64,000 nucleotides of DNA, from assembly GCF_036248275.1 (NCBI RefSeq), contig NZ_CP109181.1, positions 1,860,001-1,924,000 of the forward strand, read 5' to 3'. The stretch's first letter is position 1. Each line of letters begins with the position of its first letter. Of this stretch, positions 1 to 11,700 are shown in pieces. The stretch comes from Streptomyces sp. NBC_01716. GTDB taxonomy: Bacteria > Actinomycetota > Actinomycetes > Streptomycetales > Streptomycetaceae. Made by a program: the position numbers and the translations under genes. The notes beneath the pieces were generated by a model. That model saw only the letters and a list, made by a program, of their open reading frames with translations, made no database searches and was not told the DNA's origin.

Positions 1-325
1 GATAGTTCGCACCGACCGACCAGGACACATACCCTGCCTCGTACCGTCGGTCCGCGTAGTCGTCCGCAGGCCGGTAGTGCCCCGCGGCGCCCGTCTCCAC
101 GACCAGGCCGGCCGCCACCAGTGCGGTCAGATACTGCTTGAGGCCGGGCGTCGGCAGGTCGGTGTGCCGGGCGAGTTCATCGATGCCGAACACGTCACCG
201 GCGTCGAGCGTCTGGTCCACGCCCAGCTCGGCGCCGATCTGGAGCAGAGCCGCGGTAGCCGCGATGTCGGCGGCTTTGTCCAACGGGGACTCCGGTGGGG
301 AACTGAGTGGAGACGGCCGACTCAT
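1..325 (-). CDS. Methyltransferase-type protein, N-terminal part (truncated by window edge)
   Basis: Only the first ~108 residues are present; the rest lies before base 1. The start is the ATG at 325, preceded by a strong GGAGGAG ribosome binding site. After a Ser/Pro-rich leader the sequence runs DKAADIAATAALLQIGAELG, then a winged-helix-like stretch (DELARHTDLPTPGLKQYLTA, then VETG and HYRPADDY). This is the usual dimerisation/wHTH start of SAM-dependent small-molecule O- or N-methyltransferases; the SAM-binding fold itself is not visible. It is the last gene seen in the minus arm of the NRPS cluster, so it probably tailors the peptide or a precursor. A MarR-like regulator is an alternative but fits less well. 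The family is inferred from the N-terminus only. Confidence 0.6.
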   Translation of the reverse strand, partial: MSRPSPLSSPPESPLDKAADIAATAALLQIGAELGVDQTLDAGDVFGIDELARHTDLPTPGLKQYLTALVAAGLVVETGAAGHYRPADDYADRRYEAGYVSWSVGANY

Positions 326-611
326 GTCTTCTCCTCCTACGGGGGTGTCGGCGACGCCGACGAGCGACTTGCGGTGCGAATCCGGCAGCGGGCGGACGTC
401 CTTCTCCCGCGTTCCGTCAACTGGCTGCCCAGGCAGGCTGAAATGTTCTGTACGGTCCGCGGCGCCCGCACCGTCGGTCGGTCCGCAATTGCAGGCGCCT
501 ACTCATTCGCCGTTCATTGTTCTCTGTGTTTCGTTGACGGTACATCCGGTCCCCGTCGGGCGGTGCATGACGCAGATACAATTCCCGTACAACACGAAAG
601 ACAGGCACTGC
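326..611. other. Intergenic gap, probable methyltransferase promoter region
   Basis: This 286-base non-coding gap lies between the methyltransferase start and the type II thioesterase stop, both on the minus strand. It has locally more A/T than the flanking genes (around 480-600), as expected for a promoter serving the methyltransferase separately from the NRPS operon. No convincing -35/-10 pair, riboswitch or terminator hairpin was recognised. Confidence 0.4.
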
Positions 612-1400
612 TCACGGTCTTGGGCCGCCCGCGTTCCCCGTCACGTTCAGAAGGGCTCCGACGCTGCCCACGACCTCCCGTTCATGGGAGTGCAGGAAGA
701 AGTGGTCCCCGGGGAAGAGACGCAGGCGGAACTCTCCTGAAGTCAGGTCGCGCCAATGGCGCGTGGAGTCCCCCATGGAAAGGCGGTCCGAGGATCCCCC
801 GAAAGCCGTCACAGGGCATTCGAGCTCGAAATGCCTGTCCCATTCGTAAGTGTCATAGAGCCAAATATCGTACTTCATCATGGGGTAGACCAACGCCTGT
901 ACTTCTGTGCTGCCGCGTATGATCTCCGGAAGTCGCAGGGAATCGTTCCAGGCAGCGAAGAACTCCTTTTGGCCGAGACCGTGCAGGGGCGTCGCCTTCT
1001 CACCCTTGTGCGGAGCCACACACCCCGATACCACGAGGTGGTCGATCGGGACACCGTGAAGCATGAGCTCCACGGCGGTCTCGTAGGCCAGCAGAGCGCC
1101 GAGGCTGTGCCCGAAGAGGACGGTCGGCACGCGAGGCAGAGCGGCGATCTCTCCGGCGATGAGTGCCGCCACGTCCAGCAACCCCTCCGAGGGCACCGCA
1201 CCTTGTTGTCCGGTGACCCTGCCCGGCGGGTCCGCGCCGAGCAGTTCCACCGCGGGCGGCAGTCTCGCTCCCCAGTTCCGGTAGACCGTGGCGGCGGCGC
1301 CGGCGTACGGCAGACACACCAGCCGTACGCCGGCCCCGGCCTCACCACTCAATCGGGTCAGCCGGGAGGACACCCGGGTCATCTGGGCACGGGGCGCCAT
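612..1400 (-). CDS. Type II thioesterase (editing, alpha/beta-hydrolase)
   Basis: 262 residues, normal for a discrete type II thioesterase of NRPS/PKS clusters. These enzymes hydrolyse wrongly acylated or stalled groups from carrier proteins. Visible features are the LVCLPYAGAAA strand-turn after the N-terminus, the nucleophile elbow LFGHSLGALLAYE (Ser near residue 98), a late aspartate (FGGSSDRLS) and the histidine in PGDHFFLHSH. The chosen start is the ATG at 1400; a second ATG six codons in is possible, and neither has a strong ribosome binding site. It lies 43 bases after the MbtH-like gene in the same orientation, so it is probably the distal part of the minus-strand NRPS operon. With an A-less module and an orphan C-A protein in the cluster, mis-loading and therefore editing is likely. 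Confidence 0.92.
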   Translation of the reverse strand: MAPRAQMTRVSSRLTRLSGEAGAGVRLVCLPYAGAAATVYRNWGARLPPAVELLGADPPGRVTGQQGAVPSEGLLDVAALIAGEIAALPRVPTVLFGHSLGALLAYETAVELMLHGVPIDHLVVSGCVAPHKGEKATPLHGLGQKEFFAAWNDSLRLPEIIRGSTEVQALVYPMMKYDIWLYDTYEWDRHFELECPVTAFGGSSDRLSMGDSTRHWRDLTSGEFRLRLFPGDHFFLHSHEREVVGSVGALLNVTGNAGGPRP

Positions 1401-1443
1401 ACGCCCCGATCCGACCGAGGGCAGCCGACTGCCGTACGCCCGG

Positions 1444-1626
1444 TCAACGCAGGCTCTTCGGTGTTATGTCGGTCCACACCTTCTCGATGTGGTCCAGGCA
1501 CTCGGACTTCTCCCCGGAGAAGCCGACGGTGTGCCAGCCCTCCGGCGCCTCGCGGTGATCCAGCCAAATCGAGTACTGCTCCTCGTCGTTGACGACGACC
1601 TTGTAGCGATCCGTGCTCTCGGACAT
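1444..1626 (-). CDS. MbtH-like protein
   Basis: 60 residues from the ATG at 1626 (MSESTDRYKVVV), chosen because GGGAGAGGGAGAAC precedes it; upstream in-frame starts lack a good site. MbtH-like proteins bind adenylation domains and are often needed for their solubility or activity. The hallmark pattern is present: NDEEQYSIW, then PEGWHTVG, a CLDHIEKVWTD stretch and the C-terminal SLR. Two usually conserved positions differ: W-L replaces W-P after the NxExQxSxW motif, and WTDIT-P replaces WTDxR-P. It sits 80 bases downstream of the terminal NRPS gene and probably serves every A domain in both arms, because no second MbtH gene is seen. Confidence 0.95.
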   Translation of the reverse strand: MSESTDRYKVVVNDEEQYSIWLDHREAPEGWHTVGFSGEKSECLDHIEKVWTDITPKSLR

Positions 1627-1706
1627 GTTCTCCCTCTCCCGCATCGTGTTTCGTATCCTGCATCTCGGGTCAAACTGGTCCATCTGCTCCGGGGGCCGGG
1701 CAGGGT

Positions 1707-4700
1707 TCAGCCGCGCCGGTCGAGCCAGTGCCTCAGCAACTCACCCAGGGTTTCGCTGTGTTCGACCGCCATCAGTTCGCCATGAGTGGACGGCATGGAC
1801 ATGACGGTCAGTTCTCCGGTGACGTAGGGCTCCCAGTCCTGTTCCGGTGCCCTCCCGACGGGGACGGGGTCCAGCGCGGCCCGGATCAACAGCGCGTCAC
1901 CGTGGAAGGTCTCAGGACGATGCAGGCTGAGCAGCTGAAGATTGTTGGTCACGACCCCCCGGACAACGGCCTCGGCCTGCTTCTGGTCGGCCGCGTCGTC
2001 CACCGGGCTGATCAGCCGGCCCACGGTGAAGTCGGGGCCGGCCGCCTCCGCCATCACGCGCTCCACTTCCGCGAAGTCCCCCACCGCGGCGGAGGCTTCG
2101 TCATCGAGCACCGGGTAGCTGTCCAGCATGATCAGGGCCCCGACCTCCTCGCCCCGCCGCTGCGCCTCCACCGCCATGGCGTGTGCCACCACGCCGCCCA
2201 TCGACCATCCCAGCAGGTGAAGCGGTCCCTGCGGCTGCACCTCGCGCGCCCGGTCCACGTAGTCGGCGGCCATCTCCGTCAACGTGCCGGGAAGCATGGC
2301 ATCCGTCGAGACGTCGAGCCCTCGGGCCTGGAACGCGTGAACCGGCCGGCCGGATCCCAGCATGCGTGGCACACCCGAGTAGCACCATCCGAAGCCGCCT
2401 GCCGGGTGGACACAGAACAGTGGTGGCTCATCTCCGCCGGTCCGCAACGGAAGCATCGTTGACGCGGCCCGCGCGCCTGCCCCCTCCTCAAAGGTGGTGG
2501 CGAGGAGGGCGGGGGTGGGGAGGTTGAACAGGTCGGCGACCGTCACGGGCCTGTGGAGTTTCTCACCGACCTGGGTCACCAGGCGGACGGCCAGCAGGGA
2601 GTGGCCGCCCAGATCGAAGAAGCTGTCGTCCGCTCCCACCTCGCTCACACCCAGGACCTGCGCGAACACGTCCGCGATCACCTGCTCGTCCGGAGTCCTG
2701 GGCGCCCGCCCACGCGCCGTCCCCGACACCACCGGCTCCGGCAACCGCGCCCGGTCCAGCTTCCCACTCGACATCATCGGCAGCGCGTCCAGCACCATGA
2801 ACGACACCGGAACCATGTACGCGGGCAACTCCGCCACCACACCCCGCCGCACCTCAGCCACATCCACCACCGACCCGGCCACCGGCTCGACATACGCGAC
2901 CAACTGCCGGTCCCCCGCACGCTCGAACACCGACACCGCCGCCCGGCCCACACCCTCCTGCCGCAACACCGCAGCCTCCACATCCCCCAACTCGATCCGA
3001 TACCCGCGCACCTTCACCTGACCATCGATACGCCCGAAGAACTCCAGCGCACCATCAGCACGCCAGCGCACCGAATCCCCCGTCCGGTACATCCGCCCAC
3101 CCGGCACCCCACCGAACGGATCCGGAACAAACCTCTCCGCCGTCAGCCCCGGCCGACCCGCATAACCACGCCCCACACCAGGACCCGCCACACACAACTC
3201 ACCCCGCACCCCCGGCGGAACCAGACCACCCCACTCATCCACCACACACACCCGCACATTCACCAGCGGACGACCAATACTCACCCCACCCCCACCCACC
3301 ACACGAGCAAACGTACTGTAGACCGCACACTCGGTCGGTCCGTAAAAGTTGTGAACCGCTACGTCCTTCGTCTCCAGCAGCTGATCCCACAGCGGCTGGT
3401 CCATGGCCTCACCGCCGACGGACAGCACCGCCGGACGCGGATGCCCCTCGTCGAACATGCCGACACCCGCCAGCTGCCGCACCACCGACGGCGTGACGTC
3501 CATGAACCCGATGCGGTGATCGGCGACGTACCGGGCCAGCGCCTCCATGTCCAGACGCGTCACACTGTCCACAATGTGCAGCTCATTCCCCTCGAACATC
3601 CACAGAAGAGCCTCCCAGTGGCTGTCGAAGGACAGAGGCGCGGTCAGCGCCGCGGGCATCCCCTCGCCCCGGACCTCCCGGAACGCCTTGTCATGACCGT
3701 GATGAAGGCTACAAGCCGCCCGATGGGAGATGACGACTCCCTTGGGCCGGCCCGTCGAACCCGACGTAAAGATCATGTACGCGGCATGCTCCGGCAGCAA
3801 CGGCGACAACCGGTCCACATCCGACAGATCACCCCCGCCGAACCCCGCCAGCAGACCACCACCGGCACCCTCCTCCGCCACCCCCGCCAAATCCACCCAC
3901 TCCGTACCCTCCGGCCACGACACCCACGAACGCGAATCCCCCAGCACCACCACCGGACCCGCATCATCCAAAACCGCCCCCACCCGCGCCACCGGCAGAT
4001 CATCACCCACCGGCACATACACCCCACCAGCCTTCAACACCGCCAGCACAGCAACAACCATCTCCACCGACCGCGACACACCCAACGCCACCCTCGACTC
4101 CGGCCCCACCCCCCGACTCACCAACAACCGCGCCAGCCGATTCGCCACAACATTCAACTCCGCAAACGACAACGACACCCCACCAGCCACCACCGCCACC
4201 CCCGACGGCGACCTCACCACCTGCGCCTCAAACAACTCCGACACCACCCCTACCGAACCCCCCTCCGCCAGACCCCCAACACCCTCCAGCCACCCCCGCT
4301 CCTCACCCGACAACAACTCCACATCACCCAACAACACACCCGGATCAACCGCCACACACTCCAAGAACCGCACAAACCGATCCGCCAACCCCCGCACCGA
4401 CACCTCATCAAACAAATCCAACCGGAACGCCAAACCACCGTGCAGTACATCCCCCGCGTCAACCAGCGTCAGATCCAGATCGGCAGGTATGTAACCGGCA
4501 CCGGGCTCCATCCGGGTGGCGGTGATCCCGGCGAAGCTCGACTCCGTCAAAGGCTCGGCGACAGTCTCCGGGAAGTAGGTGAACATGGCTTGGTAGAGGG
4601 GGTTGCGGCTGGGATCACGGGCCGGCTGCACTCGCTCCACCACGGAACTGAACGGCACGTCCTGATGAGCCATACCCTCCAGCACGGAACCACGGACCCG

Positions 4701-5798
4701 CCCAAGGAAGTCCACGAACCGCATCCCCGGCTCCCACTGACCCCGCAACACCACCGTATTCACAAAGTATCCGATCAACGGCGCCACCTCAGGACGACTC
4801 CGCCCCGCCATCGGACACCCCACCGTCACATCACGCTGACCACACACCCGGCCCAGAAACGCCTGATACACAGCAAGCAGCGTCATGAACATCGTCGCGT
4901 CAGCACCCCGGGCAAGCCGACGCAACCCCTCAACCACACCCACAGGAACAACAAACCCGACATGACCCGCCCGACCCGACTGCACCGCCGGCCGCACCCG
5001 GTCAACCGGCAGATCCAACACCGGAACACCCGCCAACCGACCACCCCAATAATCCAGCTGCGCATCCAGCACACCACGCTCCCGCAACCCATACTGCCAA
5101 CGCGCCACATCCAAAAACTGCAACCCCAACTCAGGCAGCCCCGCAACCCCACCACCCACCGCAGCCCCATACAGAACCGTCAGCTCACGCCAGAAAATCT
5201 CATCCGACCACGCATCCGTAAACGCATGATGCGTCACCACCAACAACACATGCTCATCCACACCCAACCGGAACAACACCACCCGCAACGGCACATGCCC
5301 ATCCAGATCAAACGGCTCACCCGCCCGCTCAGCCACCAACTCCTCAAGCAACCCCTCCCCACCAGCCCCACCAGGAACCGACACCACCTCAACCCCCACC
5401 GGACCCGCCGGCATCACCTCCTGCACCACCGACCCCCCACGCTCCACAAAACGAGTCCGCAACACCTCATGCCGACCCACCACACCCGCCAACGCACCCT
5501 CCAACGCCCCCACATCAAGCCGCCCCACAAGCCGGAACGCCGACGGCACGTTGTACGACCCCACCCCCGGCCCCAACCGCCACAAAAACCACAACGCCTC
5601 CTGCGCAGGCGACAACACCCCCTCACCCGCACCCAACCCCACCAACACATCCCCAGAAACCCCACCCATCAGCCTGCGCTGGAGCAGCTGGCGCTTGGCA
5701 ACGCTGAGGCTGCGCCACTGCTCGTCGGTGACGCGGGGAATCGGGCTGCGCTCCGACGTGACGTCAAATGCCGTGGGAAGGAATCCCTCGTTGCTCAC
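1707..5798 (-). CDS. NRPS termination module, C-A-T-TE
   Basis: 1363 residues. The GTG start at 5798 overlaps the preceding gene's stop (GTGA) and follows GAGGAGG. Order: ~60-residue docking-type leader; condensation domain (~60-495, motif HHAFTDAWS near 190, so HHxxxDA instead of HHxxxDG); adenylation domain (~515-1020, [11 protein letters not shown] near 678, NFYGPTE, YRTGD, final SSGK lysine); carrier domain ([11 protein letters not shown], Ser near 1066); thioesterase (~1130-1363, GWSMGG near 1198, LDSYPV aspartate, STHGEL histidine). The TE makes this the last module, releasing peptide by hydrolysis or cyclisation. Hand-aligned to GrsA the pocket reads about D-S-W-D-S-G-F-V-Y-K, with one residue fewer than usual between D235 and W239 (FDSHWE). 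I recognise no substrate for it. Residues ~60-690 use strikingly G/T-rich codons, unlike the TE end. Confidence 0.95.
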   Translation of the reverse strand: MSNEGFLPTAFDVTSERSPIPRVTDEQWRSLSVAKRQLLQRRLMGGVSGDVLVGLGAGEGVLSPAQEALWFLWRLGPGVGSYNVPSAFRLVGRLDVGALEGALAGVVGRHEVLRTRFVERGGSVVQEVMPAGPVGVEVVSVPGGAGGEGLLEELVAERAGEPFDLDGHVPLRVVLFRLGVDEHVLLVVTHHAFTDAWSDEIFWRELTVLYGAAVGGGVAGLPELGLQFLDVARWQYGLRERGVLDAQLDYWGGRLAGVPVLDLPVDRVRPAVQSGRAGHVGFVVPVGVVEGLRRLARGADATMFMTLLAVYQAFLGRVCGQRDVTVGCPMAGRSRPEVAPLIGYFVNTVVLRGQWEPGMRFVDFLGRVRGSVLEGMAHQDVPFSSVVERVQPARDPSRNPLYQAMFTYFPETVAEPLTESSFAGITATRMEPGAGYIPADLDLTLVDAGDVLHGGLAFRLDLFDEVSVRGLADRFVRFLECVAVDPGVLLGDVELLSGEERGWLEGVGGLAEGGSVGVVSELFEAQVVRSPSGVAVVAGGVSLSFAELNVVANRLARLLVSRGVGPESRVALGVSRSVEMVVAVLAVLKAGGVYVPVGDDLPVARVGAVLDDAGPVVVLGDSRSWVSWPEGTEWVDLAGVAEEGAGGGLLAGFGGGDLSDVDRLSPLLPEHAAYMIFTSGSTGRPKGVVISHRAACSLHHGHDKAFREVRGEGMPAALTAPLSFDSHWEALLWMFEGNELHIVDSVTRLDMEALARYVADHRIGFMDVTPSVVRQLAGVGMFDEGHPRPAVLSVGGEAMDQPLWDQLLETKDVAVHNFYGPTECAVYSTFARVVGGGGVSIGRPLVNVRVCVVDEWGGLVPPGVRGELCVAGPGVGRGYAGRPGLTAERFVPDPFGGVPGGRMYRTGDSVRWRADGALEFFGRIDGQVKVRGYRIELGDVEAAVLRQEGVGRAAVSVFERAGDRQLVAYVEPVAGSVVDVAEVRRGVVAELPAYMVPVSFMVLDALPMMSSGKLDRARLPEPVVSGTARGRAPRTPDEQVIADVFAQVLGVSEVGADDSFFDLGGHSLLAVRLVTQVGEKLHRPVTVADLFNLPTPALLATTFEEGAGARAASTMLPLRTGGDEPPLFCVHPAGGFGWCYSGVPRMLGSGRPVHAFQARGLDVSTDAMLPGTLTEMAADYVDRAREVQPQGPLHLLGWSMGGVVAHAMAVEAQRRGEEVGALIMLDSYPVLDDEASAAVGDFAEVERVMAEAAGPDFTVGRLISPVDDAADQKQAEAVVRGVVTNNLQLLSLHRPETFHGDALLIRAALDPVPVGRAPEQDWEPYVTGELTVMSMPSTHGELMAVEHSETLGELLRHWLDRRG

Positions 5799-8700
5799 TG
5801 CTCCTCCTCAAGAAGTCGCACAGCGTCACTGTCGGACAGCTGATCCAATTCGGCCAACAATTGCCCTATGTCCTCGGAATCCGCCTGCAGTTGGCGGACA
5901 TGGGCCGCGAGGACCGCGAGGCCTGGGCAAGCCAGTACGTCTTGTACGGCGATTCCGACACCGAGGTCGGCATTGAGGCGGGTGGTCACCCGGATGGCAT
6001 GCAGGGAATGCCCACCGAGATCGAAGAAATTGTCCGTGGTGGAGACGCGTTCGGTTCCCAGGGTTTCGGACCAGATCCGGGCGATCGCCTTCTCGACATC
6101 GTCGGCCGGCGGTACGTACTCGTCCGGCCGGGTCCCGATGTCCGGCTCTGGCAGCCCGCTTCGGTTGATCTTCCCGTTGGGGAGTAGGGGCAGTGTGTCC
6201 AGGACCACCACCTGTACGGGCACCATGTGTTCGGGCAGCCGTTCGGCCAGGAAGGCCCGCAGTTCGCCCCCGCTTCCAGGTTCCAGGCCCGGCCCCTCGG
6301 CGTAACCCACCAGACGCAGTGCACCACCCGTCCCGGGCGAAGCCACCACCACGGCCGCCTCGACCTCCGGATGCGAGTGCAACACCACCTCGATCTCGCC
6401 CGGTTCCACCCGGAAACCCCTGATCTTGACCTGCTGATCGACACGCCCCACGAACTCCAGCGTCCCGTCCGGCAGCCACCGCGCCAGATCACCCGTCCGG
6501 TACAACCGCGCACCCGGAACCCCGGAGAAACAGTCCGGCACGAACTTCTCCGCCGTCAGCCCCGGACGCGCCCAATAGCCCACCGCCACACCAGGACCAC
6601 CCAGCCACAGCTCACCCGGCACACCCACCGGCGCCAGCCACCCGAACCGGTCCACCACCCACGCCTGCGTATTCGCGATCGGCGGACCAATACGACCCGG
6701 TGTGACCGATCCCGCCACCAGCGGCATACACGTCGAGGTCGTGGTGACCTCGGTGGGACCGTAACAATTGTAGAAACGCGCCCCGCCGGCCCCGATAGCA
6801 CGCTCCACCATCACCGGATTGAGCGCCTCACCACCCACATGCACCCGCTCCAAGGTGGCAAAAGCGTCAGGGACCGCCGATACCGTCGCGTTGAACAGTG
6901 CCGACACGGCTCCAAGGACGGTCACGCCCTCCGAGCGGATCAGATCGCGCAGGCTCTCCGGAGCCGTCACCACTTCCGGTGGAATGATCACCACCCGGCC
7001 ACCGTTCAGCAGCGGTCCCCACACCTCGAACGTCAGAGGATCGAACGACGCCGAAGCAAGCTGCGCCATCACTGACGACTCGGACAGCGGAAGATAATCG
7101 GCCTCACATACCAGGCGCACCACCCCCGCGTGCGGCACCACCGCGCCTTTCGGCCGGCCCGTCGAACCCGACGTATACATCAGACACGCCGGCCTGAGAC
7201 CAGAACCACCGCCAACACCCCCACCGACACCGCCGGATGTGAGAGGGACAGGCCGCACCTGACTGATGTCGATGGTGGTCCGGCCGTCCAGCGGCAGACG
7301 GTCGAACAGATACTCATGCCCCACCACCACCCGCGCCCCGGAATCCTCCAGCATGAACGCCAGCCGCTCCCGCGGATACTCCGGATCCAGCGCCACATAC
7401 GCCGCCCCCGCCCGCAACACACCCAACATCCCCACCACAAGATCCGCCGAACGCTCCACACACAACCCCACCACCCCACCACGCCCCACACCCACAGCCC
7501 GCAACGCCGCAGCCACCCCATCAGCCCGCGCCACCAACTCCCCATACGACACAGACACACCACGATCCCGCACCGCCACCGCACCCGGCCGCTCCAACGC
7601 CCGCGCCACCACCCCCTCATCCACCGAATCCCACACCAGATCCGCGGCCGTCGAATTCCACGAGGAAAACGCCCGCCGCTCCTCATCGGAAAGGACATCA
7701 ATGGTGTCCACCCGACGATAAGGATCCTCAGCCAGGGCCCGCAGCAACCGCAGATAGCAGTCCCGGTAGCCACGCACCTGCTCGCCGGTGAACTCGGCCG
7801 TGTGGTAATCGATGACGTGAACGAGCCCGTCGGCCCCTGGTTCACGCATGAACCCGCACGCGAAAGGCCAGTTGGTCGGCTCGGACCGCGCGGTCATGTA
7901 GGAGCCGTCCGCCGCGCTCACGATCCCGACCTCGCCCGCCTCCAGCGCCTCGGCCAGTACATGGAAGTGGTTGTAGATGAAGTGCGTCTCGTACAGCTGG
8001 GCTCCGCCGGCCAGCGCCCTGATCTCGGTGTGCGGGAACCGTCGGTGCGGAAGGATCTCCGTGTCCCGGGCGAAAACCGCGCGGATGACATCCGCCATCG
8101 TGCCTTCCACCGGGACAGAGAAAGGAACCGAATTCAGGAAAAGACCCCGCGTGTCGGTCCCTCCCTCACCCTCCAACCGGCCATTGACCAAGAGCCCGGT
8201 AGTCGGACTACGGTGCCCGGTCAACTTGGACATCACCGCCAGATGAGCGCCAAGCAGCACAGACTTCAACGGCAGACCAAGCCGACGGGTGACGTCCACC
8301 AGCCCTTCGTACACAGCAGGATCCAGCCGAGTCTCAAGCGAGCCGAAGCCACTCCCCTCCTCCGGCGAGACCCGTTCCCCGTCTCCGACATCGCCGACCG
8401 GAACCGGGGCGCCTCCGCGCTCCGCCGGCGGCAACCGGGGAAGCCGGAGCGCCTCCCAGTCGCATATCGCTTCCTCCCAGAACGCCCGTGAAGCAGCGCT
8501 ACGGGCATCCGCCCGCTCCAACGCCACGAACTCCCGGAACCGGGAAACCGGAGCGGACTCCCGCGCGGCCTCCGGATCCTCCAGCAGCAGCGCATAGCGA
8601 CCGATAATCTCACCGATCGTGGAATTCAGGCTCCAGCCGTCCAGAATCGCGTGATGCTCGACAAGCGTCCACTGGAACTCCCCGTCATCCACTACATGAA

Positions 8701-11700
8701 TGAAGAACCTCAGCAGGCCGGGAACATTCACATCGAAGGGTATTCCGCGCTCCCTTCTCACGCACTCGGCGACCAACGCCGACCGTTCCGCCTCCGCCAG
8801 CTCACGGACATCCTCAACCACGACCGAAAGCTCAGCCATCTCATGGACAACCTGGAGCAAATCGTCGTAACCACTCAGGTGGAAAGAGGTACGCAAGATT
8901 TCATGACGAAGGACCACATCGTCCACAGCACGACGGAACAGGGACTCGTCGAAACGGGCCCGCATCCCAAAACTGTCCACATTGAGATAAGGGCTGATCC
9001 GGGAATCGGCCTCCATCTCGTAGATCATTCCCATCTGAAGCGCGGTCATCGGATAGGCGTCGACCGCGTCCGCGGGCATCCTTTCCCGGTCCCCGGTGGA
9101 GACCATCGAGAACGGTTTCAACTCCTGGGCTCGGGACTCGTGCGAGGTGCACAGCGGCGCCAGTCGCTCTACCGTCCTGTGCTGGAAGAGACTCTGAAGG
9201 TCAAAGGTCAGCCCGCGACTACGTGCGGCCGCCAGCACCTGAACACTTCGGATCGAGTCACCACCCAGATCGAAGAAGTTTTCACGCACCCCCACGCGAT
9301 TCACACCGAGCACCTCGCACCACACATCGGCAAGGATCTTCTCCTGCTCCGACGACGGCGCCAGATACTCCTCACGCGTTTCCGCGTGTGCGAACTCCGC
9401 GGAAGGCAGCCGAGCCAGATCGGCTTTGCCGTTGGCGTTGAGCGGAATCTCGTCGATCAGGATGATCAGCGCCGGAACCATGTAGGACGGGAGCCGCGCG
9501 GCCAGATGGTCGCGCAGGTCATTGACTGATGTCTCAGCTCCCGCAGCGGGAACGCAGTAGGCCACGAGCCGAGGAGTGTCCTCGTCGCGGGTCACGGTCA
9601 CCACGCTGGAATCGACCTGCGGATGAGCACCAAGGACGGCTTCCACCTCGCCCGTCTCCACCCGGAACCCTCGTATCTTGACCTGCTGATCGGCGCGGCC
9701 CACGTACTCGAGTTCGCCGCTGGGCAGCCAGCGCGCCAGGTCTCCGGAGGCATAGGTGACTCCGGCCCGGGAATTCTCAGGATCGATGGGAAGAAAGCGC
9801 TCAGCGGTCAGCTCCGGCCGGTTCAGGTAGCCGGCCGCCACCCCGGCGCCGGAGATGTGCATCTCCCCGGCGACACCGATCGGCTGTTCCCGCCCGTCAG
9901 GACCGAGCACACGGATGCTGTATCCGGGCAGCGGGACACCGATAGGGCTGACGCTGTCGTCCAACGCTTCGGGGGTGAGCGTCTTGACAGTGGCATGCAC
10001 CGTCACCTCGGTGATACCGAACATGTTGATCAGCTCAGGAGCACCAACCTGGTGCCGCTCCCACCAACGGCGGACCGCCGAGAGATCGACAGCCTCGCCC
10101 CCGAAAATTACCTTGCGCAGAGCCAGCGGTGCGGGTATTTGGGCGTCCGCCTCTTCGAACCTGCCGAAGGCGGTTGGTGTCACATTGAGGACGGTGACGC
10201 CGGCCTCCGAAACAAGCCGATGAAATCCGGCGGGATCCCTGGCCAATTCCGGAGGAACCACGACGAGGCACCCTCCGTTCGCGAGCGCGCCCCAGGTCTC
10301 CCACACGGAAAAGTCGAAGGACGCCGAGTGAAACAGTGACCAGACATCTTCGGGGCCGAAGTCGAAACACCTGCGGCCGATGGCCATCAGTGAGCCGAGA
10401 TTCCGATGTCGTACCGCGACGCCCTTCGGCCTCCCGGTGGAACCCGATGTGTAGATCAGGTACGCGAGATCGTCACCGCGCTCAAGGTTCCGGCCGATCG
10501 CATTCGCCGTGTCGGGTGTGAGGGCGACGGGTCGGGTTTGGCTGATGTCGATGGTGGTCCGGCCGTCCAGCGGCAGACGGTCGAACAGATACTCATGCCC
10601 CACCACCACCCGCGCCCCGGAATCCTCCAGCATGAACGCCAGCCGCTCCCGCGGATACTCCGGATCCAGCGCCACATACGCCGCCCCCGCCCGCAACACA
10701 CCCAACATCCCCACCACAAGATCCGCCGAACGCTCCACACACAACCCCACCACCCCACCACGCCCCACACCCACAGCCCGCAACGCCGCAGCCACCCCAT
10801 CAGCCCGCGCCACCAACTCCCCATACGACACAGACACACCACGATCCCGCACCGCCACCGCACCCGGCCGCTCCAACGCCCGCGCCACCACCCCCTCATC
10901 CACCGAATCCCACACCAAATCACCACCACCACCCCGCGACCACGACCGCAGCAACTCCACCTCAGCCGCCGGCATCCCCCTCAGCTCCGACAACCGCACC
11001 CGCGGATCCGCCGTCACCTCACCAAGCACCGCAAGCCACTGATCCACAAACCGCCGCACCGTAGACGCATTGAACAAATCAGACGCAAACTCAACCTCCC
11101 CCCACATACCATCCGCACCAGCATCAAAGACCAGCATCCCCAGATCAAACTTCGCCGTCCCCGTATGCACCGAACCAACCTCCCCCTCAGCACCACCACC
11201 CCACTCCCACCGGCGCCGCTCCACCGGATTCACACTGAACGTCACCTGCACCAACGGCGACCACGACGACTCACGCTCCGGCACCAACGCATCCACCAAC
11301 GACGAAAACGGCACCTCCTCATGCCCCTGCGCCGCCACCGCACTCCCCCGCACCCGCCGCACCAACTCCACAAACGACGGATCACCACCCAGATCCACCC
11401 TCACCGGCAACATATTCGCGAAAAACCCCACCACCCGATCCAGAGCAGCGGCACCCGACCGCCCCGCACCCGGCACCCCAACCACCACATCCTCCTGCCG
11501 CGACCAACGACCCACCACCACATCAAAAGCCGCCATCAGCACATGAAAAACCGTCGAACGGCACTCCCGCGCCACACCACGAACCCCGTCCACCAAACCA
11601 CCAGGAACATCAAAAACAACCATGTCCCCCACATACGACTGCACCGCCGGCCGCACCCGATCACCCGGCAGACTCAACACACCCGGCGCACCCTCCAAAT

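Noticed and set aside
417..608. A 63-codon minus-strand open frame between the thioesterase and the methyltransferase
   Set aside because: It has no ribosome binding site, no recognised motif and an Arg-rich composition typical of random frames in high-G+C DNA.
2553..5843. A 1096-codon open frame on the plus strand, rich in His, Arg, Pro and Thr
   Set aside because: It lies opposite the C-A-T-TE gene. Its low-complexity composition is the antisense image of G/T-rich codons; it shows no domain, start signal or independent support.
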